NCBI RefSeq assembly: GCF_039503195.1
Contig: NZ_JBCJKP010000001.1
Span: 620,001 to 684,000 of the forward strand
DNA: 64,000 nucleotides
From: Streptomyces mirabilis
Lineage (GTDB): Bacteria > Actinomycetota > Actinomycetes > Streptomycetales > Streptomycetaceae
Direction of reading: 5' to 3'
Of the stretch, positions 8,636 through 17,146 are shown in pieces (the first letter of the stretch is position 1; the number at the start of each line of letters is the position of its first letter). Under the pieces are notes generated by a model. It ran no database searches. It saw only the letters and a list, made by a program, of their open reading frames with translations, and had not been told where the DNA came from. The position numbers and the translations under genes are program-made.

Positions 8636-10747
8636 TCACTGCCGGGCCAGCACGGTCAGCTCCGCGTCGTGTCCGGTGGTCCAGGCGAACGGCAGCCCCG
8701 AGTGGAGCAGGTACGCGCCGCTGTAGCGGGTGCCGGTCGCGGTGTCGGTGTAGCCGGCGTCCAGCCTCAGGCCGCGCAGTCGGAGCCGGGCGGCCCGGCC
8801 GGGCACCAGGGACGCGCCGTCGAGCGGGCCGGTGTTCCAGGCCGTCACCACCAGACGGGCGCCGCCCGGTTCCTCGTACTGGATGCCGCAGGTCGGGTCG
8901 GCGGGGCTGCCGAGCAGGCTCACCTCGCCGCGGTGGACGATGTCGCGGATCTCCTTGTAGCGGGCGATCCACTCGGTGGCCTCGGCGCGCTGCTGCGGCG
9001 TCCAGTGGCGTATGTCGGCGCCGATGCCCAGGACTCCGGCGATGGAGTTGACGAACCGGAAGGCGAGGGAGCGGGGGCGCGGGTCGAAGACGCCGGGGGC
9101 GTCGGTGACCCAGGAGCTCATGGTGTGCGGGGCGTGCGCGTGGAGGTAGCCGTACTGGACGCGCAGCCGGTCCATGGGCGCGGTGTTGTCGCTGGGCCAC
9201 ATCACGTCGGTACGGGCGAGGGTGGCGTGCTCGACGCGGGCGCCGCCGCCGGCGCAGCCCTCGACGGTGACGTGCGGGTGGGCGGTGCGCAGATGGTCCA
9301 GGACGCGCAGGTAGCCGGCGACGTGGGCGGCGTCGAGGTCCTGGCGCTCGGGGTCGGGACCGGCCGGGTGGCCGGGGCGGCCGCGCTCGGTGGGCGGCCG
9401 GTTCATGTCCCACTTGAGGTAGCTGATGGCGTACGAGCCGAGCAGCCGGTCGAGCGTGCCGATGACGAAGTCCTGGACGTCCTCGCGGCCGAGGTCGAGC
9501 AGGAGCTGGTTGCGTACGAGCGTCGCGGGTCGGCCCTCGATCCGGTACACCCACTCGGGGTGCTCCGCGTAGAGTCTGGAGCGGGGGCTGATGCCCTCCG
9601 GCTCCACCCACAGGCCGAAGTCCATGCCGAGGGCGCGGACGTCCTCGACGAACCGGTCGAACCCGCCGGGGAATTCGGCCGGGTCCGGGTCCCAGTCGCC
9701 GAGACCGCCGGTGTCGTCGGAGCGTCCGGTGAACCAGCCGTCGTCGACGACGAAGAGTTCGGCGCCCAGGTCCGCGGCCGTTTTGGCGAGCTCCAGCTGC
9801 CCGGCGGCGTCGACGTCGAAGCCGGTCGCCTCCCACGAGTTGTAGAGGACCTTGCGTGGCCGGTGGATGCGCCCGCCGGTGAGGTGTCGCTCGTAGCGGT
9901 GCCAGACGCGGGCCAGTCCGTCGAGCCCGTCCTGGCTGAAGGCGCAGGCCAGCCGGGGTGCGACGAGGGTGGCGCCGGGGGCGAGTCGGACGGCGCCCTC
10001 GTGGGGTACGCGCCCGGCACGTACCCGTACGGCGCCGCCGGGCTCGGCGTCGGCGGTGATCCGCCAGTTGCCGGACCACTCCAGGGCGATGCCGTACGTG
10101 GGGGTGGCGCCCTCGGCGGGGGCGGCGGCGTCCTGGACCGCGAGCCAGGGGTGGTAGGCGTGCCCGGCCGAACCCTGGGTGCTCTCCATCTCGAAGCGGC
10201 CGCGCTCCAGCTCCACGTGCTTCAGCTGGAACTCCTGCGACCACTGTCCGGCCAGGTACGTCAGCCGCGCGCCGCCCTGGACGGGCACATTGACGGCGGC
10301 GGAGTCGAAGCGCTCCAGGCGTACCTCGGTCTCGCCGGTGCAGGTCAGCTCCGTCCAGCGCAGCACGACGTCCGTGCCGGGCACCGTCTCGTACCGGAGC
10401 GTCGTGCGCAGCCCGAGGACGTCGTCGGCGAACTCCAGGCGCAGCGCCCGGTCGCCGTCCTGCGTGGCGCCGGTGAATCGCCACCAGCTGCCGCGGTCGC
10501 CGCCGGGGCGGGAGGCGACCAGGTCGGCGCCGGTGAACGGCCGCAGTCCGTACGGGATGTACTCGGCCGGCGCGGCATCGGCGGGGACGACGAAGTGGGT
10601 GCGCCGCGACCAGTCCATGGGCGACGGCCCGTCCTCGACACCGTGCGGGCCCCAGGCGGCGAGTTCGGCCCAGCGGTCGTCGCCGCCGAGGGTGACCGCG
10701 TAGGTGGTGGTGTCGGTGCGCAGCAGCCACCGGTCGTGCACGGTCAC
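8636..10747 (-). CDS. alpha-galactosidase, GH36, intracellular
   Basis: 703 residues, normal for GH36. An N-terminal beta-supersandwich domain precedes the barrel with WEATGFDV, LFVVDDGWF, GLWVEPEGISP, the nucleophile region SYLKWDMNR and the acid/base region EGCAGGGARVEHA...PSDNTAPMDRL. No signal peptide is visible, so it acts on alpha-galactosides (melibiose, raffinose-type sugars or polysaccharide fragments) brought in by the adjoining ABC importer. The GTG start at 10747 overlaps the permease stop by four bases and has GGAG seven bases ahead; a second GTG two codons later is possible. Confidence 0.93.
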   Translation of the reverse strand: MTVHDRWLLRTDTTTYAVTLGGDDRWAELAAWGPHGVEDGPSPMDWSRRTHFVVPADAAPAEYIPYGLRPFTGADLVASRPGGDRGSWWRFTGATQDGDRALRLEFADDVLGLRTTLRYETVPGTDVVLRWTELTCTGETEVRLERFDSAAVNVPVQGGARLTYLAGQWSQEFQLKHVELERGRFEMESTQGSAGHAYHPWLAVQDAAAPAEGATPTYGIALEWSGNWRITADAEPGGAVRVRAGRVPHEGAVRLAPGATLVAPRLACAFSQDGLDGLARVWHRYERHLTGGRIHRPRKVLYNSWEATGFDVDAAGQLELAKTAADLGAELFVVDDGWFTGRSDDTGGLGDWDPDPAEFPGGFDRFVEDVRALGMDFGLWVEPEGISPRSRLYAEHPEWVYRIEGRPATLVRNQLLLDLGREDVQDFVIGTLDRLLGSYAISYLKWDMNRPPTERGRPGHPAGPDPERQDLDAAHVAGYLRVLDHLRTAHPHVTVEGCAGGGARVEHATLARTDVMWPSDNTAPMDRLRVQYGYLHAHAPHTMSSWVTDAPGVFDPRPRSLAFRFVNSIAGVLGIGADIRHWTPQQRAEATEWIARYKEIRDIVHRGEVSLLGSPADPTCGIQYEEPGGARLVVTAWNTGPLDGASLVPGRAARLRLRGLRLDAGYTDTATGTRYSGAYLLHSGLPFAWTTGHDAELTVLARQ

Positions 10748-11667
10748 TTGACGGCTCCGAGGTTCAGTCCGGCCACGAAGTGGCGCTGGAAGCGGAGGAA
10801 GACGGCCACCGTCGGGGCGGCGGCGATCACCGAGCCGGCCGCGATCACGTTCCACATGGACACGTACTGGCCCTGCAGCCCGATGAGGGAGGCGGTGATG
10901 GGCATCTGGGTGTCGGTGCGCAGCACCGTGATGGCCCACAACAGGTCGTTGAAGATCCAGGTGAACGACAGGGCGGTCAGCGCGGCCAGCGCCGGGCGGG
11001 CCAGCGGCAGGATGACCCGCCAGTAGATCTGCCACGGGTTCGCGCCGTCGATGACGGCGGCCTGCTGGATCTCGCCGGGGATCGCGCGCATGAAGCCGTG
11101 CAGGACGAAGACGTAGAAGCCGACGCCGAAGCCGACCTGCACGCCGATCAGGGCGTACAACTGGTCGTAGATGCCGAGCAGTTCGCTGAGCTTGGAGACC
11201 GGGATCAGCAGGATCTGCGGGGGCAGCAGGTTGCCGCCGAGCATGAGCAGCAGCAGGACGCGCCGGAAGGGCAGGTCGTAGCGGCTGAGCGCGAAGGCCG
11301 CCATGGAGGCGAGGCCGAGCGAGAGCAGCACGGTGGGGATGGTGACCAGCATGCTGTTGATGAGGGCGCGCTGCTGGCCGCCGTCCACCCACGCCTGCCG
11401 GAAGCTGTCGAAGGTGAACGAGTGCGGCCGGCTGCCGACGCCGTGCGCGGCGATGTCGTCGAACGTCCGGGTGCTGGTGACCAGGACGAGGGCGATCGGC
11501 AGCAGCCACAGCGCGGACAGCAGGCCCGCGGAGAGGTGGAAGCCGGCGGTGCGCAGGGCGCGGCCGCTCGGGGCGGGGCGGTGGGGCGCCACGACCTTGG
11601 CGGGGCCGGCCCGGCCCGCCGGGCCCTCGGCGTCCTTGAGGTCCGTGGTGGCGTGGGTGGCGGTCAT
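10744..11667 (-). CDS. sugar ABC transporter permease (MalG type)
   Basis: 307-residue inner-membrane permease with a cytoplasmic N-terminal extension rich in Pro/Ala, six predicted membrane segments and the EAA loop (IQQAAVIDGANPWQIYWRVILPLARPALAAL) that docks the ATPase. It pairs with the permease at 11664-12563. No ATPase gene lies in the operon; streptomycete sugar importers of this kind generally share the MsiK ATPase encoded elsewhere. The ATG at 11667 overlaps the previous stop by four bases and follows GGGAGG. Confidence 0.92.
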   Translation of the reverse strand: MTATHATTDLKDAEGPAGRAGPAKVVAPHRPAPSGRALRTAGFHLSAGLLSALWLLPIALVLVTSTRTFDDIAAHGVGSRPHSFTFDSFRQAWVDGGQQRALINSMLVTIPTVLLSLGLASMAAFALSRYDLPFRRVLLLLMLGGNLLPPQILLIPVSKLSELLGIYDQLYALIGVQVGFGVGFYVFVLHGFMRAIPGEIQQAAVIDGANPWQIYWRVILPLARPALAALTALSFTWIFNDLLWAITVLRTDTQMPITASLIGLQGQYVSMWNVIAAGSVIAAAPTVAVFLRFQRHFVAGLNLGAVK

Positions 11668-12563
11668 GAGTCGGCCTCCCGGAAGGCACGCACGAGGTAG
11701 CTCGCGATGACGCCGAAGGCCAGCACGAAGATGACGACGGCGAGTGCGGAGCCGTATCCCAGACGCAGCGACTGGAACGCGGTGGAGTACATGTAGGTGC
11801 TCAGCAGTTCGGAGGAGTGGTACGGGCCGCCGCGGGTGAGCGCCCACACCACGTCGAACGAGCGCAGCGAGTCGATGACGATCACCGAAAGGACGACCGC
11901 GTTGACGCTGCGCAGCTGCGGCAGGGTGATGTGCCGGAACTGCTGCAGGCGGGTGGCGCCGTCGACCTTCGCCGCCTCGTACAGCACGGGGTCGATGCCC
12001 TTGAGGCCGGCCAGGTACAGCACCATCACGTAGCCGACCTGGCGCCACAGCGCGGGCACGATCACCGCGTAGAAGGCGGTGTCCTGGTCGGCGAGCCACG
12101 CGTGCTTCCAGCCACCCAGGCCGATGGCTCCCAGCACGTTGTTGATCAGGCCGTCCGGCTGGTACATGGCCTGCCACACGAGCGCGGTCGCGACCAGTGA
12201 GAAGACCACCGGCAGGAAGAGCGCCGCCCGGTAGAACCCGATGCCGCGCCGGTCCTGCTGGAGCAGCAGCGCGGCACCGAGCCCGAGGGCGGCGGACAGC
12301 CCGCCGAAGAGCAGCAGCCACAGCACCGTGTTGATCGCAGCGGTGCGGAAGACCTCGTCGTGCACCATCTCGCTGAAGTTGCCGAGGCCGACGAACTTCG
12401 GGGCCGACAGACCGTCCCAAGAGGTCAGGGACAGGTAGAAGCCCTGGAGGGCCGGCCAGAAGACCCAGAACGCCTCGACGAGCAGCGGGACGAGGACGAA
12501 GGCCAGGACCACCGGGGGCACCCGCGTGGCCCTGGACCGTCGTGTGGAGCCGATCAAAGCCAT
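11664..12563 (-). CDS. sugar ABC transporter permease (MalF type)
   Basis: 299-residue permease with six hydrophobic segments and an EAA motif (LYEAAKVDGATRLQQFRHITLPQL). ATG 12563 is preferred over the overlapping GTG 12569 because GGAG sits nine bases ahead of the ATG and only three ahead of the GTG. It forms the membrane channel with the downstream MalG-type subunit for import of the sugar captured by the lipoprotein encoded at 12566-13858. Context (GH36, GH27) suggests an alpha-galactoside. Confidence 0.92.
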   Translation of the reverse strand: MALIGSTRRSRATRVPPVVLAFVLVPLLVEAFWVFWPALQGFYLSLTSWDGLSAPKFVGLGNFSEMVHDEVFRTAAINTVLWLLLFGGLSAALGLGAALLLQQDRRGIGFYRAALFLPVVFSLVATALVWQAMYQPDGLINNVLGAIGLGGWKHAWLADQDTAFYAVIVPALWRQVGYVMVLYLAGLKGIDPVLYEAAKVDGATRLQQFRHITLPQLRSVNAVVLSVIVIDSLRSFDVVWALTRGGPYHSSELLSTYMYSTAFQSLRLGYGSALAVVIFVLAFGVIASYLVRAFREADS

Positions 12564-12565
12564 TG

Positions 12566-13858
12566 TCACTGGCTCCAGATCTTCTGTGCGCTGCGCTGCC
12601 AGGTGGTGAGGATGGAGCCGATCTCCTTGGGCTTGGCCAGGTAGTGCACGAGCGCCGTGTCGGCGGTCGGCTGGAGCGCGTCGCTGGAGTCCCGGTTGAA
12701 GAACTGCGTCACGTCGGTGGCGCTCTCGATGAGTTTGCGGCCCTTGAGGACGAGCGGCGTGCCGGCGTCCTTGGCGTCCGGGTGCGTGGGCAGCGCGGTG
12801 CCGGAGGAGTTCTTGAGGTACAGCTCCTGCGCCTCGGCGGAGGCCAGGTAGCGCAGCAGTTCCTTGACGCCGTCGGCGCGCTTGGTGCGGGCGCTGGCGA
12901 AGTAGCCGTCCGTGGGCGCCTCCTCGGCGACCGGCACCTTCGGGTCGATGATGGGGAACTGGAAGAAGTCCAGGTCGTCCAGGGCGTCCTTGGGTGCGGC
13001 GTCGGCGAAGAAGGTACCGATGAGCATCATGCCGGTGCGGCCCTGGAGGAGGGCGGTGGTGGCGTCCTGGAAGGGGATGGCCGTGCCGTTGGGGTCGAAG
13101 AACGGGCGGGCCTCGTCCCACTTGTCGAAGACCTTGCGCACCTCGGGGTCGTCGAAGCGGTGCTTGCCCGCCAGGAGTTCGCGGTGGTACGCGGCGCCGT
13201 TGACGCGGATGTCGAGGTAATCGAACCAGGTGGAGGCGACCCAGGGGGTGTCACCGCCGGCGCCGAGGCCGATCGGGGCGACGCCCTTGCTCTTGAGCTT
13301 GTCGCACAGGCCGAGGAACTCGTCCCAGGTCTTGGGCTCCTTGACGCCCCACTTGGCGAAGTTCGACTTCCGGTAGAACACGCCCCACCAGTAGTAGCTG
13401 GTGGGCACGAAGACCTTCTTGCCGCTGGAGGCCGAGGTGCACAGTTTCTTCAGCGCGTCGGAGTAGCCGGCGAGTTCGGGCTTCTCCCATACGTCGTCGA
13501 GACCGAGGAGCAGGTCCTTCTTCGCGTACGACTCGGCCACGGAGCCGGGGTACCAGGTGTAGGCGTCCGGCGGGTTGACCGACGTGAGGTAGGTCGGCAG
13601 CTGGGTGCGGAAGGTCTCGGACGCGACGGTGTTGAGCTGCGCCCCGGCGCCGCCGCGCTTGTCGAAGGCGGCGACGACCGCCTGCATCGCGGTCTTGGCC
13701 TGCGGGGAGGAGAGGTTGGACTGCAGGGTCACCGGGCCGCCGGACTTTCCTCCGGAGGCGGACGGGCTCTGGGTGACGCAGCTGCTGAGCAGCGCTCCGG
13801 CACCGACTGCGCCGGCTCCTACGAGGAATCTGCGGCGGTTGGCGTTGAAGGCGGTCAT
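12566..13858 (-). CDS. sugar ABC transporter substrate-binding lipoprotein
   Basis: 430-residue family-1 extracellular solute-binding protein. The N-terminus has a twin-arginine signal (RRRFLVGAG) running into a lipobox LSSC, so the mature protein is a lipid-anchored, Tat-exported binding protein outside the membrane. The body has the aromatic-rich features of carbohydrate binders (YTWYPGS, SYYWWGVFYRKS, PKTWDEFL). ATG 13858 is preceded by AGGGAG. It is the first gene of the galactoside operon; its promoter carries the AT-rich operator at 13964-13978. Confidence 0.92.
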   Translation of the reverse strand: MTAFNANRRRFLVGAGAVGAGALLSSCVTQSPSASGGKSGGPVTLQSNLSSPQAKTAMQAVVAAFDKRGGAGAQLNTVASETFRTQLPTYLTSVNPPDAYTWYPGSVAESYAKKDLLLGLDDVWEKPELAGYSDALKKLCTSASSGKKVFVPTSYYWWGVFYRKSNFAKWGVKEPKTWDEFLGLCDKLKSKGVAPIGLGAGGDTPWVASTWFDYLDIRVNGAAYHRELLAGKHRFDDPEVRKVFDKWDEARPFFDPNGTAIPFQDATTALLQGRTGMMLIGTFFADAAPKDALDDLDFFQFPIIDPKVPVAEEAPTDGYFASARTKRADGVKELLRYLASAEAQELYLKNSSGTALPTHPDAKDAGTPLVLKGRKLIESATDVTQFFNRDSSDALQPTADTALVHYLAKPKEIGSILTTWQRSAQKIWSQ

Positions 13859-13932
13859 CTATGTACTCCCTAAGTGCCCACGGAACGGAGCTGAGGCCCC
13901 CTGACGGCCCGGCTCTGCCTGCAGCAGGCACA

Positions 13933-13978
13933 GCCTGTCGCAGGGGTCCGGGCATCGTCAAGATTAATTACTAATTTA
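13933..13978 (-). promoter_or_regulatory. promoter and AT-rich operator of the galactoside operon
   Basis: On the minus strand a -35 box TTGACG (13956-13961) follows, after two bases, the near-palindrome TTAATT-N3-AATTTA style element at 13964-13978. A CAGGCT-like -10 lies about 18 bases downstream. The operator centre falls near -45, where a class II activator often binds, although a repressor is also possible. The same arrangement is repeated at 16275-16297. Confidence 0.6.
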
Positions 13979-13990
13979 TTTCTCGGAGGG

Positions 13991-14025
13991 TGTGCCTCCG
14001 GACCGAAACAAGGCCCGGAGGCACA
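13991..14025 (-). terminator. hairpin after the secreted alpha-galactosidase gene
   Basis: Perfect 11-base inverted repeat TGTGCCTCCGG / CCGGAGGCACA with a 13-base loop, starting 21 bases beyond the stop codon of the GH27 gene. Long GC-rich stems without a marked U tract are normal for streptomycete terminators. Confidence 0.65.
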
Positions 14026-14045
14026 TCGAAGCGAGCGCGCGGAGC

Positions 14046-16178
14046 TCAGAGCTCGGTCTGGTGGACGCGGCCGTCCACCCCGCGGTAGGCGGCCAGTACG
14101 CCGCCGTCCGGCCCGGCTACGGCACCGAGCGCGCCGTCGAAGGCACCGCTGACGAAGTCGGTGTCCTTGCTCCAGCCGGCCCAGTCGCCGTCGGCGGTCC
14201 AACTGCGCGTCCAGAGCGTGTAGTCGCCGGCCCGCGCGTACAGGTGGACGGTGCCGCCGGAGGCCACCAACGTCGGGCTGCCACTGGTCGTGCCGCCGAG
14301 GGCCGTCCAGTCCGACCAGGTGCCGGAGGTGTCGCGGGTACGTGACCACACCGAGTCGTCGGGGGTGCGCACGGCCACGTGCAGCCGTCCGGCGTCGTCG
14401 ACGACGGCCGACGGTCGTCCGTAGAACGGCCGGCCCTGCGGAGCGCCGAGCGAGGTCCAGCCGGAGGCCGGGCCACGCGACCACACGTTGCCGTCCGCAC
14501 CGCGCACGAACAGGGTCCAGTCGTCCGGTCCCGCGAAGGCCGCGGTCGGCGCGTCCGTCAGCGTCCCGCCGAGGTTCTGCCAGCGCCCCCAGTGCCCTTT
14601 CGCGTACACGCGCAGGTAGGCGGTGTCGTCGGCGCCGCGCACGAAGACGTCGATCCGTCCCCCGGCCGAGGCGTACGCCGCGGGCTGACCCAGGATGCGG
14701 CCGCGCGTCGGGCCACCCAGATCGGTGGTCCGGGACGTGGCCCAGTCACCACCGTGCGCGGTCTGCGCGCGCAGCGCGCCGTCCGTGCCGCGGGTGAAGA
14801 CAGTGAGCGTGTCACCGTCGCGCACCAGGGCCGGGCTCGCCGACGAGCGCCCGGGAAGCTGCGTGCCGGGGGCCTCGTCGGTGCCGGTCAGCTTGAGGAA
14901 GGCCGTGCCGTGGGCGGGGACGCGCACCGTGTACGAGCCGGTGAAGGTGCCACGCGAGGCACGGGCCCGCAGGTCACGCACCGCGACCTTGCCCGCGAGG
15001 CCGGCGTCCGCGAAGGTCACCGTGCGGTCCTGCGCCCGATCGGAACGGTTGAGCAGGACGACCGCCCGCTTGCCCGCGCCCTGCAGCACCTTGCTGTAGA
15101 CGTCCCCGACCGAGTCGGTCGCCACGCGGGCGCCCTGGATGCCCAGCGGGTCCTGGTCGACGGCGATGATCTCGGGGTTGCGCAGGGTGTCGATCATCGA
15201 CTGCGCCAGGGTGCGCGGGTCACTGCCGAGCACGAGCGGCGAGGCCATCTCGGCCCACATCACGAACTGAGTGGTGGACTCCTCCTCCGTCAGCTCGTAG
15301 CCACCCTCGGCGAGCTTGCGCATCGGGATCAGGTAGTCCGGGTCGTTCCAGTGCCCGGGCCCCTGGGCCTCGGGATGCCAGGCGTTGGCATCCATGTTGC
15401 GCAGGATGTTCGGCCACTCCCCCGCGGTCGGAGTGCCCCAGGCGATGTCGGTGCCGGTGCGCCAGGAGTCGGCTGCCGTCGGACCGTAGACGAAGGTATT
15501 GTGCGCGTCCTGTTCCGGGGTGTGCGGCATGCCCCAGTCGTCGGTGAGCGGGTTGCACAGATTGAGCAGCATCTTCCGTCCGGACTTGGCGACGGCGTCG
15601 CTGAACTCCTTGAAGGCCGGGCCCGGATCCAGCCCCGCGCCGATGCCACACAGGAAGTCCACCTTGATGGCGTCGACCTTCCACCCGGCGAACTGGCGGG
15701 CGTCCTGCGCGTAGTGACCGCGACTGCCCAGGCCGCACCACTTCCCGCCGTCGTACTCACCCGCGTCGGTGTAGATGCCGACCTTGAGGCCCCGCTTGTG
15801 AAGGTACGTCACCAGCGCGGGGATGCCGGAGGGAAACCGGGTCGGGTTGGCCACGAGCCGGCCGGTCTGCGGATCGCGCGGCTGGTCAGCCTGCCAACCA
15901 CCGTCCAGCCAGACAATGTTGTAACCGCTGTCGCGCAGCCCGCTGCTGACGAGGTGATCGGCGACCTTCCTGACCTGGTCCTCCGTCGGGGCGCCGAGCC
16001 CGTAGTAGGTGTTCCATCCCATGTACGGCGTGGAGGCGAGACCGCTGTCGTAGTACTGCGGCGCGCCCTGGTCGTCCGCGGCGTGTGCCGCCGGAACCGC
16101 CGACCCGACCAGCACCACGGCACCGAGCACCACCGCGGTCCGCCGCGGTCGTGCCATCCCTGCACGATGCGAAGCCAC
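14046..16178 (-). CDS. secreted GH27 alpha-galactosidase with lectin-like C-terminal propeller
   Basis: 710 residues. GTG 16178 was chosen because GGGAG lies just upstream and because the predicted promoter sits at 16252-16280, excluding longer frames. A Sec signal peptide (RPRR, then hydrophobic core, AAHA-ADD cleavage) is followed by a GH27 barrel: TPYMGWNTYYG, VWLDGGWQ, GLKVGIYTDAG, nucleophile region DAIKVDFLCG, acid/base region GPGHWNDPDYL, then a beta-sandwich. The last roughly 280 residues are repeats of Asp/Trp-rich blades (VFTRGTDGAL, VFVRGADDTAY, LFVRGADGNVW) resembling PLL/sialidase-like lectin propellers, presumably binding polysaccharide. It probably releases galactose or small oligosaccharides outside the cell for the importer at 10744-13858. 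Confidence 0.92.
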   Translation of the reverse strand: MASHRAGMARPRRTAVVLGAVVLVGSAVPAAHAADDQGAPQYYDSGLASTPYMGWNTYYGLGAPTEDQVRKVADHLVSSGLRDSGYNIVWLDGGWQADQPRDPQTGRLVANPTRFPSGIPALVTYLHKRGLKVGIYTDAGEYDGGKWCGLGSRGHYAQDARQFAGWKVDAIKVDFLCGIGAGLDPGPAFKEFSDAVAKSGRKMLLNLCNPLTDDWGMPHTPEQDAHNTFVYGPTAADSWRTGTDIAWGTPTAGEWPNILRNMDANAWHPEAQGPGHWNDPDYLIPMRKLAEGGYELTEEESTTQFVMWAEMASPLVLGSDPRTLAQSMIDTLRNPEIIAVDQDPLGIQGARVATDSVGDVYSKVLQGAGKRAVVLLNRSDRAQDRTVTFADAGLAGKVAVRDLRARASRGTFTGSYTVRVPAHGTAFLKLTGTDEAPGTQLPGRSSASPALVRDGDTLTVFTRGTDGALRAQTAHGGDWATSRTTDLGGPTRGRILGQPAAYASAGGRIDVFVRGADDTAYLRVYAKGHWGRWQNLGGTLTDAPTAAFAGPDDWTLFVRGADGNVWSRGPASGWTSLGAPQGRPFYGRPSAVVDDAGRLHVAVRTPDDSVWSRTRDTSGTWSDWTALGGTTSGSPTLVASGGTVHLYARAGDYTLWTRSWTADGDWAGWSKDTDFVSGAFDGALGAVAGPDGGVLAAYRGVDGRVHQTEL

Positions 16179-16251
16179 TGAATTCTCCCGAGAGTTGGGG
16201 GTACGGGGCACCCCGCTCCGGTCGTGCCTGGGCGTCGGTGCCACGGCGGAA

Positions 16252-16297
16252 ACTGTGCCCAGGCCCCTCAGGCCTGTCAATATTAATTGCTAATTAA
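16252..16297 (-). promoter_or_regulatory. promoter and AT-rich operator of the secreted alpha-galactosidase
   Basis: TTAATTGCTAATTAA at 16283-16297 is a palindrome with six-base arms and a three-base centre. Two bases away is a consensus -35 box TTGACA (16275-16280) with a weak CACAGT-like -10 seventeen bases downstream. Element order and spacing match those at 13956-13978, so both transcripts are probably controlled by the same protein. The rest of 16179-16514 holds only the msrA leader. Confidence 0.62.
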
Positions 16298-16514
16298 CTT
16301 AAAAACGGGATCCCGCGGTGACGTAGGCACCGCCCCCGGACGGTTTCCGCAGGCCGCGGCGGTGCCCCACGCCCGGTTGATCGCCGGCGGGGTGGGCGGG
16401 CGCGGAATTGTTTGGAACCCTCACGCGCTGATGAAGCCAGAGGGCATGGGATGCCGCCGGTGGGCGAGCCGAGCAGCCCGAGTGACCGAGGCGACAGACA
16501 TTGGAGGGGCCGAC

Positions 16515-17027
16515 ATGGCAGCGCAGACGCAGAGGGCCGTACTGGCGGGCGGATGCTTCTGGGGGATGGAGGACCTGATCCGGCGGCTCCCGGGCGTGAC
16601 AGCGACCCGGGTCGGATACACCGGGGGTGACGTGCCGAACGCGACGTACCGCAACCACGGCACCCACGCGGAGGCCATTGAGATCCTCTTCGACCCCGAG
16701 AAGACCGACTTCCGCACGATCTTGGAGTTCTTCTTCCAGATCCACGACCCGAGCACCAAGAACCGTCAAGGCAACGACATCGGTCTCAGCTACCGCTCGG
16801 CGATCTACTACGTGGACGACGAGCAGAAGCGGATCGCGGAGGACACCATCGCGGACGTGGACGCCTCCGGACTGTGGCCGGGCAAGGTCGTCACCGAGGT
16901 CGAGCCGGTCGGCCCCTTCTGGGAGGCCGAGCCCGAGCACCAGGACTACCTGGAGCGTTACCCCGATGGCTACACCTGCCACTTCCCGCGTCCGGGATGG
17001 CGGCTGCCCGCCCGTACGGAGGGCTGA
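16515..17027 (+). CDS. msrA: peptide-methionine (S)-S-oxide reductase
   Basis: 170 residues with the MsrA hallmark GGCFWGMED (catalytic Cys near residue 14) and [53 protein letters not shown] motifs. It reduces S-methionine sulfoxide in oxidised proteins and free methionine using thioredoxin. The ATG at 16515 has GGAGGGG nine bases ahead. It appears monocistronic and converges on the MmyB-type regulator gene, with a bidirectional hairpin between them. Only the N-terminal cysteine of the family is seen; there is no MsrB fusion. Confidence 0.95.
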   Translation: MAAQTQRAVLAGGCFWGMEDLIRRLPGVTATRVGYTGGDVPNATYRNHGTHAEAIEILFDPEKTDFRTILEFFFQIHDPSTKNRQGNDIGLSYRSAIYYVDDEQKRIAEDTIADVDASGLWPGKVVTEVEPVGPFWEAEPEHQDYLERYPDGYTCHFPRPGWRLPARTEG

Positions 17028-17108
17028 CGGGGCGGAGGAGTGACGCTGAGAGCCGACCGTGTGAGGCGGCGGCCGGCTCATCCGGCGTGAGGAAGAACGG
17101 CGAGTGCG

Positions 17109-17131
17109 TCGGCGACCGGACCGGTCGCCGA
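17109..17131. terminator. bidirectional hairpin between msrA and the MmyB-type regulator
   Basis: Perfect ten-base stem TCGGCGACCG / CGGTCGCCGA with a three-base loop in the 119-base space between two convergent genes, well placed to end transcription from either side. Confidence 0.55.
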
Positions 17132-17146
17132 TGTCCGGGAAGCACG

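Noticed and set aside
5974..9051. Open plus-strand frame of about 1000 codons opposite the dgo genes
   Set aside because: It is antisense to well-supported genes (dgoD, GntR, SDR), has no family motifs or start signal, and long open antisense frames are normal at this GC content.
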